A stretch of DNA of 64,000 nucleotides from Streptomyces filipinensis (GCF_014649495.1 NZ_BMTD01000009.1:62001-126000); one strand, 5' to 3'. Shown: positions 31,967 to 41,378, counted from the first letter of the stretch. A program made the numbers and translations. The notes: generated by a model from the letters alone, not told the origin.

Positions 31967-32728
31967 TCAGCCGCGTTCGACCATCGCCTCGATACCGGCG
32001 ATCAGCAGGTCCAGGGCGTAGGTGAAGTCCCGGTCCAGCATCTCGTCGACCGTGTCCCCGCCGCGGGCCGCCAGGAGGTCCTTCGACTCCTCGATGACCT
32101 CGGCGGTCCCCGGTGCCTCGGCCACCTGGGCCATGGCCTGTCGGTGGTACTCGTCGGCGCTCAGTCCGGTGTCCGCTATCCGGGCGGTGAAGTGGGCCTC
32201 GATCGTGCCGAAGCCGTACACGAACTGGAAGACGGCCGAGATCGCCCCCGTCACCCCGCGCGCGGGCAGCCCGGCCCGGCGGACGACCTGCTGGACGGCG
32301 CGGGAGAAGGCCAGCGAGTTCGGGCCGATGTTGAGATAGCGCCCGGCCAGCGGCGACAGCCAGGGGTGGCGCACGAGCAGCGCCCGGTACTCGGTGGCCA
32401 GCCCGCGCAGTTGCCGGCGCCAGTCCTCGCCGTCGGCATCCGGATCGGGCAGCCGCAGCTCGCCGAACGCCACGTCCAGAGCGAGTTCCAGCAGGTCGTC
32501 CTTGGTGTCGACGTACCAGTACAGGGACATCGCGGTGACGTTCAGCTCGCCGGCCAGCCGCCGCATGGAGAACTTGGCGAGCCCTTCGGCGTCCAGCAGC
32601 CGTACGGACACGGAGGTGATCCGCTCACGGTCGAGCCCGGAGGGCTGACCGCCGCTGCGGCCGCCCCGGCGGGTCTTCTCCTCCAGCCACACACTGGTCC
32701 GCGGAGACCGACCTGCTTCCTTCACCAC
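31967..32728 (-). CDS. TetR-family repressor (TetR_C-type ligand domain)
   Basis: A 253-residue regulator. The HTH reads RERITSVSVRLLDAEGLAKFSMRRLAGELNVTAMSLYWYVDTKDDLLELAL, close to classical TetR. The ligand domain has LATEYRALLVRHPWLSPLAGRYLNIGPNSLAF and a later FVYGFGTIEAHF, like the tetracycline-repressor C-terminal family. The GTG at 32728 is 4-5 bases after AAGGTGGG. It is the second gene after the MFS exporter on the same strand, 118 bases downstream, so it would be autoregulated through the palindromic operator at 34238-34277. Confidence 0.9.
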   Translation of the reverse strand: MVKEAGRSPRTSVWLEEKTRRGGRSGGQPSGLDRERITSVSVRLLDAEGLAKFSMRRLAGELNVTAMSLYWYVDTKDDLLELALDVAFGELRLPDPDADGEDWRRQLRGLATEYRALLVRHPWLSPLAGRYLNIGPNSLAFSRAVQQVVRRAGLPARGVTGAISAVFQFVYGFGTIEAHFTARIADTGLSADEYHRQAMAQVAEAPGTAEVIEESKDLLAARGGDTVDEMLDRDFTYALDLLIAGIEAMVERG

Positions 32729-32846
32729 CGGCCCACCTTTCTGATGTCCGCCCACGGGTCCAACTTAAGGGGCACGGGGCGGTATCCCTACGCGGCCACC
32801 GCCGTCCGGGCGCGACCAGCCGCGCCCTGCCCATCCCCCCGGACAC

Positions 32847-34238
32847 TCAGGCGGCCACCCGCTCCGCCCGGCGCAGCAACACCGCCGCCAGGAGCCCCCC
32901 GAGCAGCACGGCGACGGCCCCCACCAACTGACCCGCGCCCAGCCCGGCGGACAGCGACCGCCCCGACGCGACGGAAGAGCTGAGCACAGCGCCCAGCACG
33001 GCGACACCGAGACCGTTGCCGAACTCGGCCAGCGTTCCGTTGAGCCCGGCCCCCACGCCCGCCCTCTCCGGAGGGATCGCGCTCATGATGGCGTGGGCCA
33101 TCGCCGGGTTGGCGACGGCGCACCCCGCGCCGATCAGCAGCAGCCCCAGCAGGGTCCCCGCATAGCCCCCGGAGTCCACCTCGGCGATCGCCACCAGCCC
33201 CGCCGACATCAGCACCATCCCGAGTGCGATGGAAGCCGGTGCACCCAGCCGGCCGGAGCACTTCGCCGACAGGCCGGTGAAGTTCAGCAGCACCACCGTC
33301 AGGGCCAGCGGAGCGGTCCGCAGGCCCGCCTCCAGCGGCCCGTACCCGAGCACGGACTGCAGGTGCTGGGTCAGCAGGAACAGCGCCCCGCCCATGCCGA
33401 ACATGAGGAGCACGACCCCGGCGACCGAACCGGTGGACCGCCGGTCCCGGAAGAAGTGCAGGTCGAGCATCGGCTCGGCGACCCTGCCCTCCCACCAGGC
33501 GAACAGGGACAGCACCACGACCGCCACGGCCGCCAGAGCGAGCACGCGCGGTGAGGTCCAGCCGTGGACGGGGCCGGAGATGATCGCGTACACGAGCGAG
33601 GCCATGCCGAGGGTGGACAGCAGCGCGCCGAGCAGGTCGGGCCGGTCGCCGCGCGGGTTCTTCGACTCCGGGACCAGGGCCACCACCGCGACGGTGCCCA
33701 GCACCGCCACCGGGATGTTGATCAGGAAGATCGCACCCCACCAGAAGTGGTTGAGCACGAATCCGCCGATCAGGGGGCCGCCCGCGAAGCCGAGGGCGTT
33801 GACCGCGCTCCAGATGGCGATCGACTTCGGCTGCTCCTCGGGCGTGAAGATCTGCATCGCCACGGCGAGCGTGGTGGTCATCAGCAGCGCGCCGCCGATG
33901 CCCATGCCCGCCCGCGCGGCGATCAACTGGCCGGTGGATCCGGCGAGTCCGGCCACCAGGGAGCCGGTGCCGAACAGGGCGAGGCCCGCGACCAGCATCT
34001 TCTTCCGGCCGTAGCGGTCGGCCGCGCTGCCCGCGGTGAGCAGCAGACCGGACTGCACCAGGGAGTAGGCGTTGATCATCCACTGGATGTCGGACGTGGC
34101 CGCGTGCAGCTCGCGGGTGAGCGAGGGGATGGCCACGTTCAGGACGGTGTTGTCGAGCAGCACGGTGAGCTGGGCGAGGCAGATGACGCCGAGGATCAGC
34201 CAGCGCTGGGGATGGCCTGAGGACGTGGACGCAGACAT
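32847..34238 (-). CDS. MFS drug exporter (DHA2 type)
   Basis: A 463-residue transporter with about 14 helices. LTVLLDNTVLNVAIPSLTREL in helix 1, GSAADRYGRKKMLVAGLALF as motif A, and AVNALGFAGGPLIGGFVLNHF as motif C define a QacA/EmrB-type proton antiporter. No tail domain is attached, in contrast to the other DHA2 pump here. The ATG at 34238 directly abuts the operator palindrome, and no ribosome site fits between, so translation is probably from a leaderless or near-leaderless message. The TetR gene follows on the same strand. Substrates are probably hydrophobic toxicants. Confidence 0.93.
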   Translation of the reverse strand: MSASTSSGHPQRWLILGVICLAQLTVLLDNTVLNVAIPSLTRELHAATSDIQWMINAYSLVQSGLLLTAGSAADRYGRKKMLVAGLALFGTGSLVAGLAGSTGQLIAARAGMGIGGALLMTTTLAVAMQIFTPEEQPKSIAIWSAVNALGFAGGPLIGGFVLNHFWWGAIFLINIPVAVLGTVAVVALVPESKNPRGDRPDLLGALLSTLGMASLVYAIISGPVHGWTSPRVLALAAVAVVVLSLFAWWEGRVAEPMLDLHFFRDRRSTGSVAGVVLLMFGMGGALFLLTQHLQSVLGYGPLEAGLRTAPLALTVVLLNFTGLSAKCSGRLGAPASIALGMVLMSAGLVAIAEVDSGGYAGTLLGLLLIGAGCAVANPAMAHAIMSAIPPERAGVGAGLNGTLAEFGNGLGVAVLGAVLSSSVASGRSLSAGLGAGQLVGAVAVLLGGLLAAVLLRRAERVAA

Positions 34239-34277
34239 GTTGTACACCGTATAGGCCTAGCTATACGGTGTACAACA
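34238..34277. promoter_or_regulatory. Symmetric promoter/operator of MFS-TetR operon
   Basis: Two perfect 17-base arms, TGTTGTACACCGTATAG at 34238-34254 and its complement at 34261-34277, flank GCCTAG. Inside each arm TTGTAC can act as -35 and TATACG as -10 with 16 bases between, on either strand. The TetR protein would cover the promoter completely. The MFS start codon touches the left arm. Confidence 0.85.
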
Positions 34278-34287
34278 CGGTTTCCCG

Positions 34288-36468
34288 TCAGCTCTTCTTC
34301 CGCGTGAGGTCGTAGAAGGTGGCCGAACCGGCCGTCACCTTCTCGAAGGTGTTCCGGACCCACGAGGTGATCTGCGAGGCCGTACCGCTGTCGCCTCCGC
34401 CCGCCCCGCCGAAGCCGCCGCCCGCGATGAAGTAGTGGATCCTGCCCTCGGCCACGTACTTCTTGAACCGCGCCAGGGTCGGGGACGGGTCGGTGCCGTT
34501 GAAGCCGCCGATCGCCATCACCGGGTCACCGGTGGCGAGCTGGTAGCTGGCCGCGTTCTGGGAGCCGATGGACGCGGCGACCCAGGTGTACTGCGAGGCG
34601 TCCTTCTCCAGCAGCTTCCCGGCGGCCGACGACACGTTCGCGCCGTTCAGCAGACCGCCGGCGCCACCGCCCATGCCGCCCCCGCCCATCCGGCCGCCGC
34701 CGGGGAAGCCGTTGCCGTTCTGCGGGTTGCGGCCCGGCAGGCCACCGCCGAAGCCGCCGCCCGGGAAGCCGTTGCCGTTCCGCCCGCCCGGCCTCCCCGG
34801 CCCGCCGTTCTGCCCCGGCCGGCCCTGGCCGTTCTGGCCCTGCCGGCCGGGCATGCCGCCGCCGAAGCCGCCGCGGGTACCGCCACCGCCGGGCCCCCCG
34901 GCGCCGAAGCCCCTCACGCTCGCGCCCGCCGGACCCGCCGTCGGGAGGGAGCCGGTGTGCGCGGAGCCGACCGTGCTGAGGGTGTACGCCGTCGGCCCGG
35001 CGAGCGCGGCCACCAGGCCCACGGCCGCCGCCCCGAGGGCCGGCCGGCGGGGGATCCGGCCGGCGAAGACCAGGCCCAGCGCGGCCGCCAGACCGCCGAC
35101 CAGCACCAGCCACCTCAGCCAGGGGAGATAGCCGGAGGTGCGGTCGAGCAGGACGTACCCCCAGGCCGCCGCGGCCACGACGGACGCGGCGAGGGTGATC
35201 GACGCCCAGGTCTGCCCGCGCTTTTCCCACAGCAGCCCGGAGCCCATGCCGACGACGGCCGCCACGTAGGGCGCGAGGGCCACCGTGTAGTACTGGTGGA
35301 AGATGCCCGCCATGTAGCTGAAGACCACCATGGTGATCAGCAGCGAGCCGCCCCACACCAGGAACGAGGCCCGGGTGACCGACGTCCGCCTCAGCTTCCG
35401 GGTGGCCACCAGGCCCGCGACCAGCAGGATCAGCGCGGCCGGCAGCAGCCAGGAGATCTGGCTGCCGATCTCGGAGTTGAACATCCTGTCCCAGCCGGTC
35501 GCGCCCCAGCGCCCCGACCCGTTGCCCCCGCCCCCACCCCCGCCCCCGACGCTGCCGGTCTCGTCGCCGCTGATGCGGCCGAGGCCGTTGTAGCCGAAGG
35601 TCAGCTCAAGGAAGCTGTTGTTCTGCGAACCGCCGATGTAGGGGCGGGAGGAGGCCGGCCACAGCTCGACGACCACCACCCACCAGCCGCCGGAGACGAC
35701 CAGCACGACGGTCGCCAGCCCCAGCTGGACCAGCCGCCTGCGCAGCCTCACCGGACCGCAGACGGCGTAGACGAGCGCCAGCGGTGGCAGGATCAGAAAC
35801 GCCTGCAAGGTCTTGGCGAGGAACGCGAAACCGATCGCGGCCCCGGCCCACACGAGCCACCCGGTCCGGCCGTCCTCCACGGCCCGTATGACGAAGTAGC
35901 AGGCCAGCGCCATCAGCAGGGCCAGCATCGCGTCCGGGTTGTTGAACCGGAACATCAGCGCCGCGACCGGGGTGAGCGCGAGCACCGCACCCGCGACCAG
36001 CCCCGCCACCGGACCGAACCGGCGCCGGACGGCCGCGTAGACGACCGCCACCGTGCCGACGCCCATGAGGACTTCGGGCGCGAGGATCGCCCAGGAGTTC
36101 AGGCCGAAGATCCGGACCGACAGCTCCATCGGCCACAGGAAGGCCGAGGGCTTGTCGACGGTGATGGCGTTGCCCGCGTCCAGCGAACCGAAGAAGAACG
36201 CCTTCCAGGACCTGCTGCCCGCCTGTACGGCCGCCGAGTAGAAGGAGTTGGCGTAACCGGAGGCGCTGAGGTCGTACAGGTAGAGCAGGAGGGTGGCGGC
36301 CAGCTGGCCGAGGAGGGCCGGGCGCGCCCAGCGCGGGTCCTCGGGCCGGCCGCGCCACAGTCTGCGCGGGAACGGCCCCCCGGGCTCGCCGGCCCCTCTG
36401 GAGGGCGGGGGCGGTCCCCACACCGTGGGGTTGTCCTGCTGCGCCGGCGGGTCGTAGTGGGTGGTCAT
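34288..36468 (-). CDS. GT39-family membrane glycosyltransferase (ArnT/PMT-like)
   Basis: A 726-residue polytopic enzyme of the GT-C fold. The first extracellular loop has GSLDAGNAITVDKPSAFLWPM, where DxPPx-type residues normally serve as catalytic Asp, and RFNNPDAMLALLMALACYFVIRA follows. About 12 helices run to residue 500. Next comes a Gly-rich stretch of about 110 residues (GGFGGGMPGRQGQNGQGRPG), then an extracellular domain ending ITSWVRNTFEKVTAGSATFYDL. Enzymes of this family move a sugar from a polyprenyl-phosphate donor to a lipid or protein outside the membrane. Its ATG overlaps the stop of the GT2-GtrA gene (ATGA). It is the last gene of a two-component operon. Confidence 0.88.
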   Translation of the reverse strand: MTTHYDPPAQQDNPTVWGPPPPSRGAGEPGGPFPRRLWRGRPEDPRWARPALLGQLAATLLLYLYDLSASGYANSFYSAAVQAGSRSWKAFFFGSLDAGNAITVDKPSAFLWPMELSVRIFGLNSWAILAPEVLMGVGTVAVVYAAVRRRFGPVAGLVAGAVLALTPVAALMFRFNNPDAMLALLMALACYFVIRAVEDGRTGWLVWAGAAIGFAFLAKTLQAFLILPPLALVYAVCGPVRLRRRLVQLGLATVVLVVSGGWWVVVVELWPASSRPYIGGSQNNSFLELTFGYNGLGRISGDETGSVGGGGGGGGNGSGRWGATGWDRMFNSEIGSQISWLLPAALILLVAGLVATRKLRRTSVTRASFLVWGGSLLITMVVFSYMAGIFHQYYTVALAPYVAAVVGMGSGLLWEKRGQTWASITLAASVVAAAAWGYVLLDRTSGYLPWLRWLVLVGGLAAALGLVFAGRIPRRPALGAAAVGLVAALAGPTAYTLSTVGSAHTGSLPTAGPAGASVRGFGAGGPGGGGTRGGFGGGMPGRQGQNGQGRPGQNGGPGRPGGRNGNGFPGGGFGGGLPGRNPQNGNGFPGGGRMGGGGMGGGAGGLLNGANVSSAAGKLLEKDASQYTWVAASIGSQNAASYQLATGDPVMAIGGFNGTDPSPTLARFKKYVAEGRIHYFIAGGGFGGAGGGDSGTASQITSWVRNTFEKVTAGSATFYDLTRKKS

Positions 36469-37901
36469 CGGGGATCCCCCGGGTCCGTGTCGTGAGGGCG
36501 TACCGGCTGCAGTCGCACGGTGGCGTCCCTCCAGCTGCCGTCCGCGGCTTCACCGGCGCGGACCTGGGTGGTCGGGTGCGGCTGGTACGGCCGCTGGTAC
36601 GGCACCGGCCGCTGCGGCAGCGGTACGTGCGGAGCCGTCGTGCGGTGCGCGGCGGCGGTCTCCTCCCGGTCCGGGAAGACCCAGGCGCGGAAGAGCAGGA
36701 ACCGCAGCACGGTCGCGGCGAGGTTGGCGGCGATGAGCACCGCCAGCTCGGTGGAGTGCGCCGGGTTGTCGCTGGCCGCGTTGAGGGCGGCCAGCGAGCC
36801 GCTGGTCAGCGCGAGACCGATACCGAAGACGACCAGGCCCTGCGCCTGGTGCCGTACGGCCCCGCCCCGTCCGCGCACCCCGAAGGTGAGCCGGCGGTTG
36901 GCGGCCGTGTTGGCGACCGCGGAGACCAGCAGCGCGAGGGCGTTGGCGACCTGGGAGCCGGAGAACTGCCGGAAGACGCCGTAGAGCAGGAGATAGAACA
37001 GGGTCGACAGACCGCCCACGACACAGAACCCGACGAGCTGCCGGGCCAGTCCCTTGGGGACGTTGGTCAGATCGCGGTCGCGCGGGTCGTCACCGAAGGG
37101 CCGGGTGAGCCGGTCCAGCGGCAGCGAACCGGTGGCCAGTGCCCTGCCGACCCGCCAGACGCCCCTGAGGTCGTCGGTCGCGGTCTTCACGATGTGCACG
37201 GTCGAGTCGGGGTCGTCGACCCAGTCGACCGGCACCTCGTGGATCCTGAGCCCCGCCCGCTCGGCGAGCACCAGCATCTCGGTGTCGAAGAACCAGCCGG
37301 TGTCCTCCACCAGCGGCAGCAGCACCTGCGCCACGTCCCGCCGGATGGCCTTGAAGCCGCACTGCGCGTCGGAGAAGCGGGCCTGCAGGGAGCCGCGCAG
37401 GATGAGGTTGTAGGCCCGGCTGATGAACTCCCGCTTGGGGCCGCGGACGACCCGGGAACTGCGGGTGAGCCGGGAGCCGATCGCGAGGTCCGAGTGGCCG
37501 GAGATCAGCGGTGCCACCAGCGGCAGCAGGGCGTTGAGGTCGGTGGACAGGTCGACGTCCATGTAGGCGAGGATCGGCGCCTCGGACGCGGACCACACGG
37601 TCCGCAGCGCCCGCCCCCGCCCCTTCTGTTCCAGGCGGAAGTTGACGACCTCGGGGATCTCCGCCTCCAGCCGCGCCGCCACCAGCGCGGTGGTGTCCGT
37701 GGACGCGTTGTCCGCGATCGTGATGCGGAAGGCGTACGGGAAGGTGCGCGTCAGGTGTGCGTGCAGTCTGCGGACGCACGGCTGGAGGTCCTTCTCCTCG
37801 TTGTAGACGGGGATCACTACGTCCAGGACAGGCGTACCGGCGTCTCCGGCCGGGAGGTGCTCCCGCGCCGGCAGGGTGCCGGGAGAAGAGTCGGTTCGCA
37901 T
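36465..37901 (-). CDS. GT2 polyprenyl-phosphate glycosyltransferase fused to GtrA
   Basis: A 478-residue two-domain protein. Residues 25-260 form a DPM1/ArnC-like GT2 domain: VLDVVIPVYNEEKDLQPCV, ITIADNASTDTT, ILAYMDVDLSTD with the DxD metal site, and DAQCGFKAIRRDV. Residues of about 296-420 are a GtrA-like unit with four helices (RQLVGFCVVGGLSTLFYLLL and ANTAANRRLTFG). It should load a sugar onto polyprenyl phosphate and help flip it. The basic/Pro-rich tail is cytoplasmic. The ATG at 37901 is 14 bases after the kinase stop, and the gene overlaps GT39 by four bases. The pair is a likely donor-synthase and transferase set. Confidence 0.9.
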   Translation of the reverse strand: MRTDSSPGTLPAREHLPAGDAGTPVLDVVIPVYNEEKDLQPCVRRLHAHLTRTFPYAFRITIADNASTDTTALVAARLEAEIPEVVNFRLEQKGRGRALRTVWSASEAPILAYMDVDLSTDLNALLPLVAPLISGHSDLAIGSRLTRSSRVVRGPKREFISRAYNLILRGSLQARFSDAQCGFKAIRRDVAQVLLPLVEDTGWFFDTEMLVLAERAGLRIHEVPVDWVDDPDSTVHIVKTATDDLRGVWRVGRALATGSLPLDRLTRPFGDDPRDRDLTNVPKGLARQLVGFCVVGGLSTLFYLLLYGVFRQFSGSQVANALALLVSAVANTAANRRLTFGVRGRGGAVRHQAQGLVVFGIGLALTSGSLAALNAASDNPAHSTELAVLIAANLAATVLRFLLFRAWVFPDREETAAAHRTTAPHVPLPQRPVPYQRPYQPHPTTQVRAGEAADGSWRDATVRLQPVRPHDTDPGDPR

Positions 37902-37915
37902 GGACCCGACTCTCG

Positions 37916-39514
37916 TCAGACCCCCTGTCGCACCGATGTGGTGGCACTGTGCTGTGCCTGTGAGTACGACCGCCGGCCAGCCTGGGGCGCCGGGTACGGG
38001 ACGGCCGGGGCGAGGGCGGGCAGATGCACGGTGAACACCGTCCGCCCCGGGACGCTGTCGACGGTCACGGCACCGCCGTGCGCGGTCGCGACGGCCTGCA
38101 CGATGGCGAGCCCGAGGCCCGTGGACCCCGTCGCCCTGGACCGCGCGGAGTCGCCCCGGGCGAACCGCTCGAAGACGTGCGGCAGCAGCTGTGGCGGGAT
38201 GCCCTGCCCGCTGTCCTCGACGTCGACGCACATCCACGGTCCGCGCCGCCGCACGCGCGCGGTGACGGTCGTCCCGGGCGGGGTGTGCTTGCGCGCGTTG
38301 CCCAGCAGATTGACGAGCACCTGCTGGAGGCGCGCGGCGTCCGCCGAGACCAGGGCGGGCTCGTCGGGCAGCTCCAGCCGCCAGTTGTGGTCCATGCCGG
38401 CCGCGCGGGAGTCGCTGACGGTGTCCACGACGAGCGGGACGAGGTCGGTCTGCTCGAACTGCAGCGGCCGGCCGGCGTCCAGCCGGGCGAGCAGCAGCAG
38501 ATCCTCGACCAGCAGGGTCATCCGCCCGGCCTCGGACTCGATCCGCCCGAGCGCGTGCCGGGTGTCGGGCCCGACCTGCTCGCGCCCGCGCCGGGTCAGC
38601 TCGGCGTACCCCCGGATGGAGGCGAGGGGGGTGCGCAGCTCGTGGCTGGCGTCCGCGACGAACTGCCGTACCCGCGTCTCGCTCCGCTGCCGGGCGTGCA
38701 GCGCGCCGTGCACGTGGTCGAGCATCCGGTTGAGCGCGGCGCCGACCTGGCCGACCTCGGTGTGCGGATCGCACTCGGACTCCGGGACCCGCTCGCTGAG
38801 GTTCACCTCGCCGGTGTGCAGAGGGAGTTCGGAGACACGGGTGGCGGTCGCGGCCACCCTGCGCAGGGGGCGGGTGGCGACGCCGACGAGTACGTAGCCG
38901 GCGATACCGGCGGCGACGAGACCGGCTGCGGTGACGCTCACCTCGACCAGGATCAGGGTGTTGATCGTGTTGTCGACCGTATCGGTCGGCAGGGCGACGT
39001 AGTAGGTGCCGTCGGCCCCGGGGACGTACCGCACGAGGTACGTGCCGAGCCCCGGGATGTCGACGGTGTGCGTGCCCGTGGTGGGCACCTTGCCCAGGGC
39101 GGCCTTCTGCTCGTCGTCGAGGGGGACGGCATGGTTGCGCTGGAAGGGACCGTTGTCGCTGGAGGAGCGCCGGGCGATGACCGCCCGGGTGACCGTGCCG
39201 CCGGTGCCGACCTCGGCGGCGATGGTCTCCGGCTGCGTCGGCCCCTCGACGAAGCCTGTGAGCCTGTCCGTCAGCCTGGAGTCGTTCATGCGCCCGCCGG
39301 GCTTCATGGGCCCCGACAGGCGTTTGCCCACCTCCGCCAGCTGCCCGTCCAGCTGCTCGTACAGATGCGACCGCAGCGCCACGGTCGTCACCGTCCCGAT
39401 CACCGCGCACACGACGGCGATCAGCACCACGGAAGCGACGACGAGCCGCGCCCGCAGGGTCCGCGGCTGTCCCACCCGGCGTGTACGCGGACCCGGCCGT
39501 CGTCGCCTGCTCAT
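37916..39514 (-). CDS. Sensor histidine kinase
   Basis: A 532-residue membrane kinase. TM1 (LVVASVVLIAVVCAVIGTVT) is near residue 25 and TM2 near residue 195, with an extracellular sensor of about 140 residues between them. A HAMP domain is followed by HisKA with phosphoacceptor His291 in DASHELRTPLASIRGYAEL. The ATPase has the N box VNLLGNARKHTPPG, G1 DSGQGIP and G2 GSTGLGLAIVQ, all intact. Its ATG overlaps the response-regulator stop (ATGA). The signal is unknown; the sensor has no Cys or metal cluster that I can see. Confidence 0.95.
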   Translation of the reverse strand: MSRRRRPGPRTRRVGQPRTLRARLVVASVVLIAVVCAVIGTVTTVALRSHLYEQLDGQLAEVGKRLSGPMKPGGRMNDSRLTDRLTGFVEGPTQPETIAAEVGTGGTVTRAVIARRSSSDNGPFQRNHAVPLDDEQKAALGKVPTTGTHTVDIPGLGTYLVRYVPGADGTYYVALPTDTVDNTINTLILVEVSVTAAGLVAAGIAGYVLVGVATRPLRRVAATATRVSELPLHTGEVNLSERVPESECDPHTEVGQVGAALNRMLDHVHGALHARQRSETRVRQFVADASHELRTPLASIRGYAELTRRGREQVGPDTRHALGRIESEAGRMTLLVEDLLLLARLDAGRPLQFEQTDLVPLVVDTVSDSRAAGMDHNWRLELPDEPALVSADAARLQQVLVNLLGNARKHTPPGTTVTARVRRRGPWMCVDVEDSGQGIPPQLLPHVFERFARGDSARSRATGSTGLGLAIVQAVATAHGGAVTVDSVPGRTVFTVHLPALAPAVPYPAPQAGRRSYSQAQHSATTSVRQGV

Positions 39515-40251
39515 GACACGGCGGGCTTGATCAGGTAACCCGCCCCACGCCGGGTGTGGATCATCGGCTCACGGCCCGCGTCTATCTTCCGGCGCAGGTA
39601 GGAGATGTAGAGCTCGACGACATTGGCCTGGCCGCCGAAGTCGTACGACCAGACCCGGTCCAGGATCTGTGCCTTGCTCAGCACACGCCGCGGGTTGCGC
39701 ATGAGAAAGCGCAGCAGCTCGAACTCGGTGGCCGTCAGATGGATGGACTCCCCGGCCCGCGCGACCTCGTGGCTGTCCTCGTCGAGCGTGAGGTCCCCGA
39801 CGACGAGCACGGAGTCCGACCGCCGGTCGGCGGCCCCGGACCGCCGGATGAGCCCGCGCAGCCGCGCCACGACCTCCTCGAGGCTGAACGGCTTGGTGAC
39901 GTAGTCGTCGCCGCCGGCGGTGAGCCCGGCGATACGGTCCTCGACGGCGTCCTTCGCGGTCAGGAACAGCACGGGCACGTCCGGCAGCTCGCGCCGCAGC
40001 CGCCCCAGCACGGTGAGCCCGTCCATGTCGGGCAGCATCATGTCCAGTACGACGGCGTCGGGCCGGAACTCCCGGGCGGTCTGGACGGCTCCCTGCCCGT
40101 CCCCCGCACTCCTGATCTGCCAGCCCTCGTAACGAAGAGCCATGCTCAGCAGTTCGGTGATCGACAGCTCGTCGTCCACCACAAGCACCCGGACGGGGCT
40201 CCCGTCCGGCCTCAGCAGTTCGGTGCGCCCCCGGGGCGAGGTCGTGGTCAT
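39511..40251 (-). CDS. OmpR/PhoB-type response regulator
   Basis: A 246-residue regulator. The receiver has VRVLVVDDELSITELL (acidic pair), phosphoacceptor Asp in AVVLDMMLPDMDG near residue 70, LTAKDA and the conserved Lys in TKPFSLEE. The winged-helix output carries HLTATEFELLRFLMRNPRRVLSKAQIL and YISYLRRKID. The ATG at 40251 fits family length. It heads a four-gene operon with the kinase and two glycosyltransferases, so control of that operon is the simplest inference. Confidence 0.95.
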   Translation of the reverse strand: MTTTSPRGRTELLRPDGSPVRVLVVDDELSITELLSMALRYEGWQIRSAGDGQGAVQTAREFRPDAVVLDMMLPDMDGLTVLGRLRRELPDVPVLFLTAKDAVEDRIAGLTAGGDDYVTKPFSLEEVVARLRGLIRRSGAADRRSDSVLVVGDLTLDEDSHEVARAGESIHLTATEFELLRFLMRNPRRVLSKAQILDRVWSYDFGGQANVVELYISYLRRKIDAGREPMIHTRRGAGYLIKPAVS

Positions 40252-40405
40252 GGCGCACACCCTGTCGGTGCCCTCTGAGAAGACGCTTTCCCCAGTCTGT
40301 GATTTCCCTGAGAAACGCACAGGCACCTCTCAGGAAGCTCCTGGGAAGCACACCGGGATCAGACCGTGCGGCCGGGGGCGGGGGATCCGGCTCCTTGCCC
40401 TCGCC

Positions 40406-41281
40406 TCAGAACAACCCCTCCGGCTCCTGTCTGAACTCCCGGAAGGGGAAGGTGAGTCCGGCCGCTCCCGTGGCGGCCGGCGACACCAGCTCCCAGCCCC
40501 TCATCAGCCGGGTGTCGAGCACGACGACTCCGCGCCCGCCCACCGCCAGATGCAGGTCGGGCCCGGCAGCCGCGACCAACTCCCCGCCCACACCGCCGCC
40601 CGGCACGAGCTCCGCCACCTCGCCGAGCGCCACCGGAACACCGGCGAGCCCGAACACGCCGACGTGGTCGGTCACTTCACACGGCGCCGGGCTCAGCGAC
40701 TCCGGCCAGCCGCTGAGCGCCACGGCCCGCGCGTGCAGCTCCCGCACCTCCGCGGCGCGCTCCGCCGGTGTCCCCGGCAGCGCCGACCGGACCGCCCGCT
40801 TGTCGGCGTACGGAATCCGGTCCGGCACCTGGAGCGCGGCCCGCAGCAGCTCCTCGGTGCGCCGGGCGGCCATCAGCGGACCGGTGCCGAGCCAGCTGAA
40901 ACAGACGGCCCCCTGCTCCAGCAGCCGGACCGGGCCTCGTTCGGCCGCGGTGATCCCCACCTTGACCATCCCGGGCCCGAACCACGCCAGATACACCCGG
41001 TACGGGCGCGGATCATCGGCGATCGTGTCGGCGGCCACGGAGTGCGCCCGGTCCAGCCGCGCGCACTCCTCGCACCGGGCCCCCGTACTCCGCCCCGGCA
41101 CCACGGCCCGCACCGGACAGGCGTGCCCCCGCGCCCCCACACACGTCCGCACGCCCCCTTCCGGCACCGCGAACCCGATCCGCTTCCCCCGGGGCAGCGC
41201 ACTGCGCCGCCCGCCGTCCCACTCCCACACGGGACCACCGGGCGCCCAGCGCAGCCCCGAGCACTTCCATCCGTGTTCCAT
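40406..41281 (-). CDS. DUF2797 family protein
   Basis: A 291-residue cytoplasmic protein. The N-terminal third has four cysteines in a likely zinc ribbon (VRTCVGARGHACPV and GARCEECARL). LAWFGPGMVKVGITAAERGPVRLLEQGA is the segment that characterises DUF2797, with GY/GIT similarity to GIY-YIG-like folds. The family has no experimentally known function as far as I know. The ATG at 41281 or the GTG at 41284 are both possible. It is not obviously part of an operon. Confidence 0.82.
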   Translation of the reverse strand: MEHGWKCSGLRWAPGGPVWEWDGGRRSALPRGKRIGFAVPEGGVRTCVGARGHACPVRAVVPGRSTGARCEECARLDRAHSVAADTIADDPRPYRVYLAWFGPGMVKVGITAAERGPVRLLEQGAVCFSWLGTGPLMAARRTEELLRAALQVPDRIPYADKRAVRSALPGTPAERAAEVRELHARAVALSGWPESLSPAPCEVTDHVGVFGLAGVPVALGEVAELVPGGGVGGELVAAAGPDLHLAVGGRGVVVLDTRLMRGWELVSPAATGAAGLTFPFREFRQEPEGLF

Positions 41282-41311
41282 CACCGGTGAGCGTAGGGGG
41301 CGGGTCCGACA

Positions 41312-41378
41312 ACGGGCGGCGGACAGCGGGCGGCGGACAGCGGGCGGGGCCCGGCGCGCGGGGCCCGGCGCGCGGCGG
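41312..41378 (+). repeat. Short GC-rich tandem repeats
   Basis: GGGCGGCGGACAGC occurs twice with a partial third copy, then GGGGCCCGGCGCGC occurs twice. They lie between the DUF2797 gene and the small membrane-protein gene. They seem to be simple slippage products. Confidence 0.6.
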
